A DNA stretch of 64,000 nt from Kosakonia sp. SMBL-WEM22 (GCF_014490785.1 NZ_CP051488.1:3472001-3536000), one strand, 5' to 3'; positions 15,367 to 24,667 are shown, counted from the first letter of the stretch. Notes: generated by a model from the sequence alone, not told the origin. Made by a program: numbers and translations.

Positions 15367-16714
15367 CCCCTCCCTGACGCTAAGACTGACGGTAATTTTT
15401 ACGCTGATTATGGCGCTGGCCTGCGGCGGCATCAGCCTGATCCTCTACAACGCCTTGCGCAGCGGGCTGGTGTGGCGCGACGATCAGACGCTGATTAACC
15501 GCGCCGCGCAACTTCGCCAGCTGCTGGAGGATGGTGCCCAGCCGGACGCGCTGCCGCTCTACTTCAACCGCATGGTCGATATTCGCCAGGATATTCTCAG
15601 CATCCGCCCGCAGCAGGCACAAAACGTCACCATCAACCATACCGGTGTCGCGCTGCCGGACATTGCACCCACATCGGTTAACACGCCGCCCAATGCACAG
15701 CAGCTGCACCGCTGGCGCAGCGCCGACAATATGGACGCCTCGGCGCTCAGCCTGCAGGCCAACTCACCACACGGGCCGGTTACCGTCACGCTCGCCCGGG
15801 TGGCGCGCGAGCGGGCCATGATGCTTGAGCGCTACCGCCAGCAAAGCATTCTGGTGTCACTGGCGGCCATTCTGCTCTGCGCCGCCCTCAGCCCGCTACT
15901 GATTCGCCGTGGGCTGCGGGCCATTGGCCGCTTAAGCCAGATTGTGGCCGAGACCGCCAGTGACCGGTTAAATCAGCCGGTGCCGTTGCAGGCGATCCCG
16001 CAGGAGCTGCTCCCCCTTGGCAAGGCGCTCAACGCCATGCGTCAGAGCCTGTCGACAGATTTTATCCGCCTCACCCAGTTTGCTGACGATCTGGCCCATG
16101 AGATCCGCACGCCAATCAATGTGATGTTGGGTCAGAATCAGGTGGCGCTGGGTCATCAGCGTTCCGTTGAAGAGTACCAGGCGCTGCTCGAAGGGAACAT
16201 TGAGGAGCTGGAGGCGCTATCGCGGCTGACGGAAAACATCCTCTTTCTTGCGCGCGCCACGCATCACAATATCCAGCTCAATCAGGAAACCTTTTCACTC
16301 AGCGAGGCACTGGAGATGGTGATCGATTTCCTCGAACCGCTGGCAGAGGAGCGTGAAATGGCGATCGAGCTAAATGCGCAGGGCAATCTCACCGCCGATA
16401 AGATGCTGTTTCAGCGCGCGATAACTAACCTGCTGACCAACGCCATTCGCTATGCGCCGGGAAACGGCACCATCGCCGTCAGCACAATTCAGCACGGTAA
16501 TTTGGTCGAAATTGAAGTGGCGAACGCCGGGGAGCCGCTTGCCGAGCCGGAGAAAGCCTTCGAGCGCTTCTGGCGGGGAGATAATGTCCGTCACACCGCC
16601 GGCAGCGGGCTGGGGCTATCGCTGGTGAGCGCCATCGCCGCGCTACATGGCGGCAACGCCTATTATCGCCACGCGCAGGGCAAGAACATTTTCGGCCTGC
16701 GTTTGCCCGCCTGA
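15359..16714 (+). CDS. hprS: Sensor histidine kinase HprS
   Basis: This 451-residue membrane kinase has a first transmembrane helix (about 10-32), a periplasmic domain to about 155, a second helix (SILVSLAAILLCAALSPLLI, about 162-181) and HAMP. The HisKA box is FADDLAHEIRTPINVMLGQ (phospho-accepting His near residue 245), followed by an HATPase domain with N box 'NLLTNAIRYAPGNG' and G box 'GSGLGLSLVSAIAALHGG'. It overlaps hprR. In E. coli this sensor responds to peroxide and hypochlorite through periplasmic or membrane cysteines. The match to HprS is by context and layout. Confidence 0.9.
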   Translation: MYSPSLTLRLTVIFTLIMALACGGISLILYNALRSGLVWRDDQTLINRAAQLRQLLEDGAQPDALPLYFNRMVDIRQDILSIRPQQAQNVTINHTGVALPDIAPTSVNTPPNAQQLHRWRSADNMDASALSLQANSPHGPVTVTLARVARERAMMLERYRQQSILVSLAAILLCAALSPLLIRRGLRAIGRLSQIVAETASDRLNQPVPLQAIPQELLPLGKALNAMRQSLSTDFIRLTQFADDLAHEIRTPINVMLGQNQVALGHQRSVEEYQALLEGNIEELEALSRLTENILFLARATHHNIQLNQETFSLSEALEMVIDFLEPLAEEREMAIELNAQGNLTADKMLFQRAITNLLTNAIRYAPGNGTIAVSTIQHGNLVEIEVANAGEPLAEPEKAFERFWRGDNVRHTAGSGLGLSLVSAIAALHGGNAYYRHAQGKNIFGLRLPA

Positions 16715-16807
16715 CACGCCGCCGATCGGGATTAAGCGGCGTAAAGCAGCGCCGCACCATATAGCCTGAGGCCATAGCCAGATGCGTCAGCAGGCTGAGG
16801 CCTGGGA

Positions 16808-17119
16808 GTGCGGGAGGCCGCAATGCCAAAACCCAGCGCTGGCTACCGCAACGGGCTGCGAAGGCAGTATCCGCAAAGCGTGCTGAATAAGTTGCGGCTG
16901 ATCGCGCTCGGCCAGGCGGCAGGCTTTTCACTGGATGAGATGGCAGCAATGTTAAACCCGCAGGGCAAGGTCGCTATCAACCGCGAGCAACTTCAGCAGC
17001 GCGCGCAGGCAATTGACGAGACGATTTGCAAACTGCAGTTATTCAGCGAAGGGCTGAAGCATGCCGTCCGCTGCCCGGCGCAGGAGCATACCGAGTGTGC
17101 GTCGTTCAAAAACTGGTGA
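16808..17119 (+). pseudogene. 5'-truncated MerR-family regulator
   Basis: The reading frame encodes the hinge and coiled-coil part of a MerR-type regulator: GYR..RQYPQSVLNKLRLIALGQAAGFSLDEMAAMLNPQGKVAINREQL, then a long helix and a tail with Cys residues (CPAQEHTECASF). The first helix-turn-helix and wing that contact DNA are missing, and an in-frame stop stands at 16796. The residues between GYR and RQYPQ also look inserted (NGLR). I see no convincing remnant of the missing N-terminus in 16715-16807 in any frame. It follows hprS by about 90 bases, and decay by deletion is likely. Confidence 0.6.
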
Positions 17120-17333
17120 GCAGAGGGCTACGGCTGATCAAGCAATAAGTAGCGTATCCCTTCGGAGCACAATGCCTGTACAGATAATCAACCGCTACTT
17201 TTTGCAGGTTGCTATTGTAGATAGGAAGTTATTGAATTGGGTATATTACTGCGGCGTTCCGCTATCCGGCATGTTTAAACATTGGAACTACACTACAGCG
17301 TTTGCTTTAAGTACGACTCGCTGGTTTATTGTC

Positions 17334-17358
17334 ATACAGAAAGCAGCGTTTTCTGTAT
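17334..17358. repeat. Perfect 9-bp inverted repeat in the gap before vgrG
   Basis: ATACAGAAA (17334-17342), seven bases, TTTCTGTAT (17350-17358) is a perfect dyad able to form a stem-loop. The gap 17120-17597 is clearly more A/T-rich than its surroundings and marks the left edge of the type VI island. A frame at 17061-17405 runs through it but looks non-coding. Confidence 0.5.
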
Positions 17359-17597
17359 TGCATGCTTTAGTGAAATTTGCAGTAAGTCCGCAGAATAATA
17401 TTTAGTACTTTGCAAAATGGACATATAAAATGCAGAGTTCGGCGTCGGCCTAAGCAATCTACTAATAACAAGAACAGGCGATAACCTCTGCTGGATAAGA
17501 TTTTCTTAACGCTGTTTTATGATATTCGCCAAATGCATTGGCTAAAGATGACTCTGTAATCATCGCTCTGGTTTAGGCTCTGACGAGAGTTAATTAA

Positions 17598-19570
17598 ATG
17601 GATTTATCAATGTTTAATCGAATTACTGTACATCTGCCCGTCGAAGGGCTTCGCTTCTGGAAACTCACCGGAAGCGAAGCAATATCTGAAGCCTTCAGTT
17701 TAAATTTGACCCTGCTGGGAGACGAGGCGCGTCTTGAACGCAGCGCATTGCTGGGTAAACCGGTTACCGTTGCTATACCAACGCGCGCTCTGACTACTGA
17801 ACGTTATATTAACGGCAAAATTACTCGCGTCGCTGTGAGCGCCGTAGAGTTAACCGGAATGCGCTATGCCGTATATCATTTGACGGTGGAGCCGGATGTA
17901 TGGCCGATGAAACGTGACCGCAACTTACGTATTTTTCAGGGGCAAACAGCAGCGCAGATTGTTAAAACGCTATTGAGCGAATACCAGGTCAATGTTGAAG
18001 ATCGATTAACTTATAGCTACCGGGTATGGGATTACTGCGTCCAGTATCAGGAGAGCAGTTTTGATTTCATCAGTCGGCTAATGGAATTAGAAGGGATCGC
18101 ATACTATTTCAGGCACGAAGCCGATCGACATATTATGGTGCTAACCGATGCCAATGAGCAGCACCACTCTTTTCCTGGTTATGAAGTTATTGCTTATCAC
18201 CAAACATCTTCAGGTGGTGTAACCAATGAGGAAGGTGTCGGCCAGTGGGCACTTGAAGATAATGTCACCCCCGGCATTTACAGCCTTGATGATTATGACT
18301 TTCGTAAACCACATGCCTGGCTGTTTCAGGCACGACAGAATCCCAAATCCCCCTCTCCCGGTGAGATAGATGTTTATGATTGCCTGGACGTTTTGTCGAT
18401 CATCAACACGGAGAATTCTATGCGCGCATTCGACAGGAGCGCTGGCAAGTAGAACATCAAAAAATTCAGGGCACTGCTACCGCAATTGGTATTGCCCCCG
18501 GTCACACTTTTTCGCTGGTCAATGCGCCCTTTTTTACCGACAACGGCGCGTATCTCACTACCGCCGTGCACTACCATTTCGAAGAGAACCGCTACGCCAG
18601 CGGTGAAAATGGCAATACCATTCACCAAATTGATTTTTCCGTTATTCCCGCAACAGTGGCATTCCGTCCAGCGCCAGTAACGCCCTGGCCCCGTACCTTT
18701 GGCCCACAAACCGCGCGGGTCGTTGGCCCCAAAGGGCAATCTATCTGGACTGATAAATATGGTCGCGTGAAGGTTAAATTCCACTGGGACAGATTAGCGA
18801 AAGGCGATGATTCAAGCTCATGCTGGATCCGTGTTTCCAGCGCCTGGGCCGGTCAAGGTTACGGAAGCGTCCAAATACCGCGCATTGGCGACGAAGTAGT
18901 GATCGATTTTATCAATGGCGACCCCGATCGCCCGATAATTACAGGACGCGTTTATAACGAGGCCAGCATGCCTCCATGGACGTTACCTGCAGCCACGACA
19001 CAGATGGGTTTTTACAGCCGTAGCAAGGATGGCCACCGCGATAATGCCAACGTTTTCCGCTTTGAAGATAAGGCGGGTGCAGAGCAGATCTGGGTGCACG
19101 CTGAAAGGAATATGGATACAGATATTGAAAACTGTGAAACACATGATGTCGGCGTAGACAGAAAAAAATCCATAGGTCGCGATGAACATGTGACCATCAA
19201 ACGCGATCACGATTCCAACATTGGCAATAACGACAACAATAATGTCGGCACTCAATACACACTCAATGTCGGTGAAAATAAGACGATCTTAACGATGGAT
19301 AAAGAGGGGAATGCGCTGCTTGAAGCTGCCTCTTCAATTAAGTTGAAGGTGAATGATAATTACATTCATATAACACCATCAACTATCGAAATTATTGTTT
19401 CTGAAGGCACGCTGAAAGCGGAGAGCATTACTGAAGCCTCATTTAAAGGCGTGGAGATGACCAGGCTCGGGGGCGGAACGAATGCTGAGGTCAAAACCAC
19501 TGATACGATTGCAATCAATGGAACAAACTTGACCGATATTAAGGGCGCCATGGTCAAAGTTAACAGTTAA
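17598..19570 (+). pseudogene. vgrG: vgrG (type VI secretion spike), broken by a one-base deletion
   Basis: Two frames together make one VgrG of about 657 residues. 17598-18452 gives the gp27-like N-terminal part (MDLSMFNRITVHLPVEGLRFWKL...WDYCVQYQESSFDFISRLMELEGIAYYF). The second frame from 18380 continues PGRFVDHQHGEFYARIRQERW through the gp5-like OB fold (GPKGQSIWTDKYGRVKVKFHWD, CWIRVSSAWAGQGYGS, DEVVIDFINGDPDRP) and the needle repeats (HDVGVDRKKSIGRDEHVTI). The expected GAT-TGG-CCT-GGA reads GATTGCCTGGA, so one G is missing after 18382. Without repair, the first frame ends 23 codons later. A real lesion or a sequencing error cannot be told apart here. PAAR, immunity and a third gene follow in one transcript. 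Confidence 0.85.
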
Positions 19571-19591
19571 CGTCCAGAAAAGGTCATCACT

Positions 19592-20656
19592 ATGGGACAG
19601 CCAGCTGCCCGCGCGCAAATTGATACCAGCGCTCATTCAGGAACAATTCAGACCGGAAGCCCTGATGTCATTATTGGTGGTTTTCCTGCGGCGAGAAAAG
19701 GCGACGCACTGTCATGCTCACAACATGGGAATGGTGCCATCGTTGGCGGCTCCGGTACGGTTTTTGTCAATAATTTGCCGCTTGCACGTATGGGGGATCA
19801 AACCCAGTGCAACACCAGCAGTACACCGATACCACCTGCAAATAAAGCTGCTCCAACCCAATACTGGGGCGGAACGCTTGCAAAAAAGGCCGGTGAGGAT
19901 GGGCTGATACACGATGAATTTTATGATGCGCGTATCCTGGGAGCGTATGCCAATCTGGAAGATAAAAATGAAAATGGCGATCTGGATACCCTTTCGACAG
20001 GATTCGCAGCTGAAGATCTCACCATGGGTAACCTGAAAAGTGAGGATCTTTTTCGGGGTGAAATACGCAACAAAGTTTCAGCCGTCAATGCCACAGGTTC
20101 AATATATGGCGGGGGAGATAATATTTACGGGCTAAACAGCGGTGCCACAGCGACAGGGATTCAATATGGTGCAACCGGTAGGGCTGGGGAGAAAGGTTTG
20201 CTTTATGGCAATGTCAGCGGTGATGTCAATGTTGGCTCAGCAGAAGCTAAAGCGGTTCTTGAGTTCTACGGCGGCAATAAAGGTCGCTATGGTTTCAACG
20301 CTGATTTTGGCGCTGAAGCTAATGTGTTTAAAGCGGAAGCGGTAGGTAATCTCGATGTTCTTGGAATTTTAGTTGCTGAAGCCAAAGTTGCAGGCGTTGC
20401 CGGTTCGGCAGCGACCGGTGCTGGAGGCGGAATCTGGGCAGATAAAAATGATTATTCTCTCAATGTTAAAATAACAGGTCGGTTCGCAATCGGAATTGGA
20501 TTTCGTGGTGATGTTGAGGGGAAAATAGCTCTCAAACCAATCGAAAACTTTATAGTGTATATATATAAATTAATCACAAGTTCGCAAACAGAAAAAAATA
20601 ATAGTGGAGATGGGACAATCCTTACCGGTTGTGCTACGGTGCTCATTGGTAGTTGA
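19592..20656 (+). CDS. PAAR-tip protein with a large domain inserted between PAAR repeats
   Basis: This 354-residue protein begins with two PAAR repeats, GSPDVIIGGFPAARKGD (about 22-38) and GSGTVFVNNLPLARMGD (about 53-69), which sharpen the VgrG spike. The third repeat comes only at the very C-terminus as GTILTGCATVLIG (about 341-353). Between lie roughly 260 residues rich in glycine, alanine and alternating polar/apolar positions (for example ADFGAEANVFKAEAVGNLDVLGILVAEAKVAG), with no catalytic motif I recognise. This is the expected place for a toxin. A membrane-active (pore or insertion) domain is suggested by the neighbouring four-helix membrane protein. The start at 19592 lies 22 bases after vgrG. 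Confidence 0.75.
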   Translation: MGQPAARAQIDTSAHSGTIQTGSPDVIIGGFPAARKGDALSCSQHGNGAIVGGSGTVFVNNLPLARMGDQTQCNTSSTPIPPANKAAPTQYWGGTLAKKAGEDGLIHDEFYDARILGAYANLEDKNENGDLDTLSTGFAAEDLTMGNLKSEDLFRGEIRNKVSAVNATGSIYGGGDNIYGLNSGATATGIQYGATGRAGEKGLLYGNVSGDVNVGSAEAKAVLEFYGGNKGRYGFNADFGAEANVFKAEAVGNLDVLGILVAEAKVAGVAGSAATGAGGGIWADKNDYSLNVKITGRFAIGIGFRGDVEGKIALKPIENFIVYIYKLITSSQTEKNNSGDGTILTGCATVLIGS

Positions 20657-20678
20657 ATGGATTTAGAAAAGGTACTTT

Positions 20679-21125
20679 ATGAAATATTTATTTTTTAGCT
20701 TTTTTTTGTTAACGGCACTGCTATATATCTGGAATGGGAAGGATATGCTCAGCAAAAAAGAGTGGAAGTCTTTTTTATTAAAAATCGCACTAGTGATTCC
20801 TGCAGCAATGATTTGGGGAGTACTATTAGCATTCACTCTTAAATTCTTCCCTGCTTTGGGTTACGATAACATGCTCTTTTTATCAATTATTTTCCCTCTG
20901 TCGATATTAGGAGTTTTATTCAGCAAGCTTCTCGTGGTGTTGCTCTGTACTATATTTACAACAATCCTCCAACTTCACGAAAATCATAATACACAGGAAA
21001 ACTACTCAAAAATAGCATCAATCTTTAGGCGTTGGGGGCCTAAAGTGTTGATTGCAGCTAAATGTCTTTCATCATTAGGCGCAGTAATGGTCTTCTATGG
21101 CATCTGGCTCACTGACGTGGCGTGA
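20679..21125 (+). CDS. Four-helix membrane protein, candidate immunity protein
   Basis: This 148-residue inner-membrane protein has hydrophobic segments at about 2-18, 34-58, 64-95 and 120-144 and a hydrophilic loop at about 96-118 (HENHNTQENYSKIASIFRRWG). It starts 23 bases after the PAAR protein behind AAGGTACTTT and is notably A/T-rich. In type VI effector modules the gene directly after the effector usually encodes immunity, and polytopic immunity proteins go with pore-forming or membrane-inserting toxins. No family is recognised; the assignment rests on position and topology. Confidence 0.65.
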   Translation: MKYLFFSFFLLTALLYIWNGKDMLSKKEWKSFLLKIALVIPAAMIWGVLLAFTLKFFPALGYDNMLFLSIIFPLSILGVLFSKLLVVLLCTIFTTILQLHENHNTQENYSKIASIFRRWGPKVLIAAKCLSSLGAVMVFYGIWLTDVA

Positions 21126-21139
21126 TTAACGGAGCTTTT

Positions 21140-22207
21140 ATGGACATCGATAATAACTATGCTTTCCCATTAACTCCTGCCCTCAGCAACGCGGAGATTG
21201 AAGCCAATTACTGGAAGTGCTTGTACACCTCATCTGAAGAAAAAATGCTTCAGTACTGGGTTTTCTTACCGAAACGCGTCAAGCCAGCGGAGGTCGTCCC
21301 AACCTACCTCGAAGAGGTAGGCATGACCAATTTGGGGCGTTATTTCAGTAATGATGCGCAGCCTTATATGGAGGTATGGGCAGCCTGTGAGCATATAGAA
21401 TGGGAGATAAATCCAGCAGACTGGCTGTTCAATAAACTGAAGCTTATGGGCGAGAAAGTGCTTCAGCAACGTCTGATCAAACATCCCTCCGGTTTCGGGG
21501 AATTTGCTGATGTTTTAACCCTAAAAGTCCACTCCTCCGGCGATAAGGTAATTTCACGTTTTACCGTACAAAAAGATTACAACCCTAAGAAAGGTGGCGG
21601 TAATTATTTCCTTATCAAAGCGGCTTGCGCCGCACGAGATTATGCAGCTTTGGCTGACAGTATCTATCTTACCGTCACGAATTGGGATCTCCTGCATCGC
21701 AGTAATTTAGGGCTGGCGGAGTTACTGGAAACCTTCAGCATCAGTAATAAAAACAGTAGTGGTTTTAAAATTCCGGGCTCATGGAAAGCGAAACCGATCG
21801 CTAAAAACCGCCTTCTCATTGAACATACTTTCGATGGTATTAATTATGGGGTGATTAATCTCTATTTTTATTCGAAAGATACGTTATTTACAGAGCAGGA
21901 TGTGTTCAACTTAGCAACCAAACGTTTTAAAGATCCTCAGGCGGGAATTACGCTCATCACCGACTCACTCAGCTCCATACCAAATGATTTTAATCCGCTG
22001 TTTGGTGAAAATATGTCAACCTGCCAGGGCGATATATTAAGTCTTGAAGAAAAGATCGAGGGCTTTTATCAGTGCTACATTTTTAGTCTGGGTAAAGCAT
22101 GGTGCTATGCAGAACTCGTCGGCAAAAAGAGAAATCATCGTGATTACCACTTTGAAGCCAATAAACGCTGTCTGGAGATTATCTTGTCGACCTTTCACAT
22201 CGCATAA
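21140..22207 (+). CDS. Protein of the type VI module, possible effector adaptor
   Basis: I do not recognise this 355-residue protein. It has no signal peptide and no membrane helix. Two halves look alike in pattern: each has an aromatic, strand-rich region followed by a helix, for example residues about 105-190 (ADVLTLKVHSSGDKVISRFTV) and 215-350 (IPGSWKAKPIAKNRLLIEHTFDGINYGVINLYFY). This is reminiscent of the PsbP/DcrB-like fold of Eag (DUF1795) chaperones that load effectors onto VgrG. Length and distance are against a firm call. The start at 21140 follows GGAG by 5 bases; the stop of the immunity candidate is 14 bases before it. Confidence 0.6.
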   Translation: MDIDNNYAFPLTPALSNAEIEANYWKCLYTSSEEKMLQYWVFLPKRVKPAEVVPTYLEEVGMTNLGRYFSNDAQPYMEVWAACEHIEWEINPADWLFNKLKLMGEKVLQQRLIKHPSGFGEFADVLTLKVHSSGDKVISRFTVQKDYNPKKGGGNYFLIKAACAARDYAALADSIYLTVTNWDLLHRSNLGLAELLETFSISNKNSSGFKIPGSWKAKPIAKNRLLIEHTFDGINYGVINLYFYSKDTLFTEQDVFNLATKRFKDPQAGITLITDSLSSIPNDFNPLFGENMSTCQGDILSLEEKIEGFYQCYIFSLGKAWCYAELVGKKRNHRDYHFEANKRCLEIILSTFHIA

Positions 22208-22271
22208 TCAGCCTCAGGTATACCAAAGTGGCGGCCCTGTAACTGAGATAAATGCGATGGCTGATAATTTA

Positions 22272-22733
22272 TTACCGACATACACGCGTCGATCTTGACT
22301 CCTTCTTCGCCGAGTGCATCCAGCAGCGGCCATAGAGGGTTGACGCGTAGTGGCGACCGCGATCGTCAGTAATCTTGCAGTGGCAGGCAAAAGGCTCAAC
22401 GGAGGCAGCGCCTTCAATTAACGCCGTATCGACGCCCCGGGGTCTAAAATCGACGATGATCTCGACGTTATGCACCCAGTCCGGTCGAATACGCTGTTTG
22501 TTCAGCAGCTTTGTCAGCATACTCGTGTAATAGCGCACCAGATGATTTATCAATGACTCGCGCGCCTCGAGCCGGGTTTCGGGCAATGCAATCCCTACGG
22601 AGGTGAATCGGTGCCTGATCGCAAAGTGCTTTAGCAGCCCCAGAGACCAGTAGCCGTTGAAATCATTATTGCGGCTCACAAAGCTCGAATTGAGCGCATT
22701 AGCGATGCCCTTAAGCTCACGTCGTCTTGCCAT
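22272..22733 (-). CDS. Hypothetical protein at the right edge of the type VI island
   Basis: This 153-residue protein is rich in Arg and His and has no recognised domain. It opens with 'ARRRELKGIANALNSSFVSRNNDFNGYWSLGLL', which looks like an amphipathic, nucleic-acid-binding-type helix, followed by a mixed alpha/beta region (WVHNVEIIVDFRPRG..). Tandem ATGs at 22736 and 22733 follow GGGAG; the second has better spacing. It is convergent with the 355-residue gene, with 64 bases between the two stops. It could be a small regulatory or phage-like protein; I cannot say more. Confidence 0.5.
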   Translation of the reverse strand: MARRRELKGIANALNSSFVSRNNDFNGYWSLGLLKHFAIRHRFTSVGIALPETRLEARESLINHLVRYYTSMLTKLLNKQRIRPDWVHNVEIIVDFRPRGVDTALIEGAASVEPFACHCKITDDRGRHYASTLYGRCWMHSAKKESRSTRVCR

Positions 22734-22871
22734 CATTACTCCCGGTTTGCAGATCTACGACCACGCCAATATTAGGGGTTGCGCACCTGTTGTTGCCTTT
22801 CAAGGGATTATCCATGTTAGAACATGGCGTTAGTCTTTATGAATATACACGCGCACATTACAGGAATCCCT

Positions 22872-23609
22872 ATGCCATATACATCAGCAACGCCGCGCCT
22901 CTTTTACCGCACCCAGGGCGAAGGCCCGTTAGTCATCATGCTTCATGGTCTGCTGATGGATAGCCGTTGCTGGGCAGATAACGGCTTCATCTCCGCGCTG
23001 AGTCCGCAATTTCAGGTAGTGTGTCCGGATCTGCCCGGCCACGGCGCGAGCGATAAGCCAGATAATCAGGCAGCCTACACGCCACAGAGCCAGGCGTTAG
23101 CCATCGTTAATCTGATGGATGAGTTGGGACATGAAAAAGCGCATATCATCGGCTACTCTGCCGGTGCCTGGCTGGCGATGGAGCTGATAAACGCTCAGGC
23201 AGATCGCCTGCACTCCGTGGTGTTGGGGGGATGGGATTGTGAAGCTGGCCTGCCCGAAACGCCTGTTGGCAAGCTGACGTTTGAGATGTTTATCGCTTAT
23301 GCCCGGCAAGTCGCGCCGGAACTCACTGCCTCGCTCACCCCTGAGGATGAAAAAGGGGTTGAGTACTTTTTCAATGAACTGAGAAAACACGCTCAGGACG
23401 CGGAGGCCTTTTTCCCCTGCCCTGTTCCCCTGCGTTTTTGGGCGGGCGCTGACGACCCCTATTACGCTTCCATGGCGGCGTTAGCCACGCGCTATGACAT
23501 ACCGCTTTTGACCGGTAAAGGCGATCACCTGAGTGAAGTTAATCATCCAGAGCGTGCCACCGTCAGTGCGATAAGCCATTTTATCAGCCGCGCTCAACGG
23601 CACGGTTAA
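22872..23609 (+). CDS. Alpha/beta-hydrolase
   Basis: This 245-residue alpha/beta-hydrolase has an oxyanion region 'VIMLHGLLMDSRCW' (HG at about 25), the nucleophile elbow GYSAG (Ser near 95), the acid in 'FWAGADDPYY' and the catalytic His in 'GKGDHLSEVNHPE'. Without a signal peptide it should act in the cytoplasm. I chose the ATG at 22872 behind AGGAA; in-frame ATGs at 22824 and 22839 lack a good site. The gene is followed by a VOC-family gene on the same strand with a 52-base gap. The substrate, an ester, lactone or C-C bond, cannot be read from sequence. Confidence 0.85.
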   Translation: MPYTSATPRLFYRTQGEGPLVIMLHGLLMDSRCWADNGFISALSPQFQVVCPDLPGHGASDKPDNQAAYTPQSQALAIVNLMDELGHEKAHIIGYSAGAWLAMELINAQADRLHSVVLGGWDCEAGLPETPVGKLTFEMFIAYARQVAPELTASLTPEDEKGVEYFFNELRKHAQDAEAFFPCPVPLRFWAGADDPYYASMAALATRYDIPLLTGKGDHLSEVNHPERATVSAISHFISRAQRHG

Positions 23610-23661
23610 TATAAAAAGTACGTTACTGCCCCGTCGCTTCAGTTGAACAAGGAAAGATCCT

Positions 23662-24081
23662 ATGCCCGCTCTTCAGGAGACCTACTGGAACCGTATGGTT
23701 CCTGAGCTTACCGTCACCCACTTTGCCACCTCGCTGCGATTTTATACCGATGCGCTGGGTTTCAGAGTGATGATAAAACGCAGCGATCCTGACTTTGCCT
23801 ATCTCACCCTCGGTGAGGCGCAACTGATGATTGAGCAGTATCATGCGCAGGGATGGAATACGGCAGAACTGGTCGCGCCATTAGGTCGCGGGGTGAATTT
23901 TCAGATTGAGGTGGACGATATTGAGGCGGTGCTAAATCGTCTTGCGGCAAACAACATCGCTCTCTATCGACAGCTTCAGGATAATCACTATCACATCGGT
24001 GAAACTTCAGCCTGCCAGAGAGAATTTCTCGTGCAGGATCCGGATGGCTACCTGCTGCGCTTTAGCCAGTACATCGCGTAA
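23662..24081 (+). CDS. VOC-family (glyoxalase / bleomycin-resistance fold) protein
   Basis: This 139-residue protein has two beta-alpha-beta-beta-beta units of the vicinal oxygen chelate fold. 'VPELTVTHFATSLRFYTDALGFRVMIKRSDPDFAYLTLGEAQLMIEQ' opens the first. 'GVNFQIEVDDIEAVLNRLAANNIALY...REFLVQDPDGYLLRFSQYI' closes the second. The C-terminal 'QDPDGYLLRF' is the bleomycin-binding-protein-like signature. Members bind antibiotics or catalyse glyoxalase or dioxygenase steps. AAGGAAAGATCC precedes the start. It probably shares a transcript with the hydrolase before it. Confidence 0.85.
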   Translation: MPALQETYWNRMVPELTVTHFATSLRFYTDALGFRVMIKRSDPDFAYLTLGEAQLMIEQYHAQGWNTAELVAPLGRGVNFQIEVDDIEAVLNRLAANNIALYRQLQDNHYHIGETSACQREFLVQDPDGYLLRFSQYIA

Positions 24082-24105
24082 TGAGCGGCATGAAGCTTTC
24101 AGCCA

Positions 24106-24555
24106 TCACACCTTTTTATTCCACTTCATATGCAAAAGTGGATAGGGCCGCCCCTGGCCATCATGCTCAGAGCGGCCCACCACCTCAAAGCCCTGCTGTT
24201 GATAAAACCCCACCGCTTGCGGATTCTGTTCATTGACGTCCAGCTCATCCGCGCCCTGCGCGATGGCGTGTTGCAGGAGCACTTTGCCGGTGCCTTTTCC
24301 GCGTCGGGCGGCATCGACAAACAGCATCTCAATCCTGTTGTCACTGACGCCGACAAAGCCGACGATGGAGCCATCTTCAACCAGCCGGGCAATCGACAGC
24401 GTGACGGCAGGGAAATAGAGATTTTCTAACAGCGGGCGCAGCGCCTCAATATCCCCCTCCGGTAAGAAATCGTGGGTGGCACGCACCGATGACTCCCAGA
24501 TCTCCAGTAATGTCGGGTAGTGAGCGGGCCTGCCCGCTTCAATCGTTATCATCAT
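24106..24555 (-). CDS. YjaB-like GNAT acetyltransferase
   Basis: This 149-residue GNAT protein resembles E. coli YjaB along its length: 'WESSVRATHDFLPEGD' near the N-terminus, 'IEMLFVDAARRGKGTGKVLLQHAI' (acetyl-CoA loop, about 75-98), then 'LDVNEQNPQAVGFYQQQGFEVVGRSEHDGQGRPYPLLHM'. The shared 'THDFL', 'VNEQN.QAVGFY' and 'GRSE.D..G.PYPLL' blocks support the subfamily. GAGGAAG precedes the double ATG at 24555. It is convergent with the VOC gene. The physiological substrate of YjaB is not firmly known. Confidence 0.87.
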   Translation of the reverse strand: MMITIEAGRPAHYPTLLEIWESSVRATHDFLPEGDIEALRPLLENLYFPAVTLSIARLVEDGSIVGFVGVSDNRIEMLFVDAARRGKGTGKVLLQHAIAQGADELDVNEQNPQAVGFYQQQGFEVVGRSEHDGQGRPYPLLHMKWNKKV

Positions 24556-24667
24556 CTTCCTCTCCGTAATGGCTTAACAGCGCGGAATGCATATTAGCAG
24601 CCTCGAATGCCAGCTACACTTTCAGCGGCTTAAACGAATAGAAACCAGTTATTAAAGAGGTCACACG

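Noticed and set aside
14695..15432. 245-codon minus-strand frame opposite hprR
   Set aside because: A shadow of a high-G/C gene with clear receiver and winged-helix domains on the plus strand.
17061..17405. 114-codon frame in the gap before vgrG
   Set aside because: No plausible ribosome site for its first ATG, overlaps the merR remnant in another frame, and codon composition differs from real genes here.
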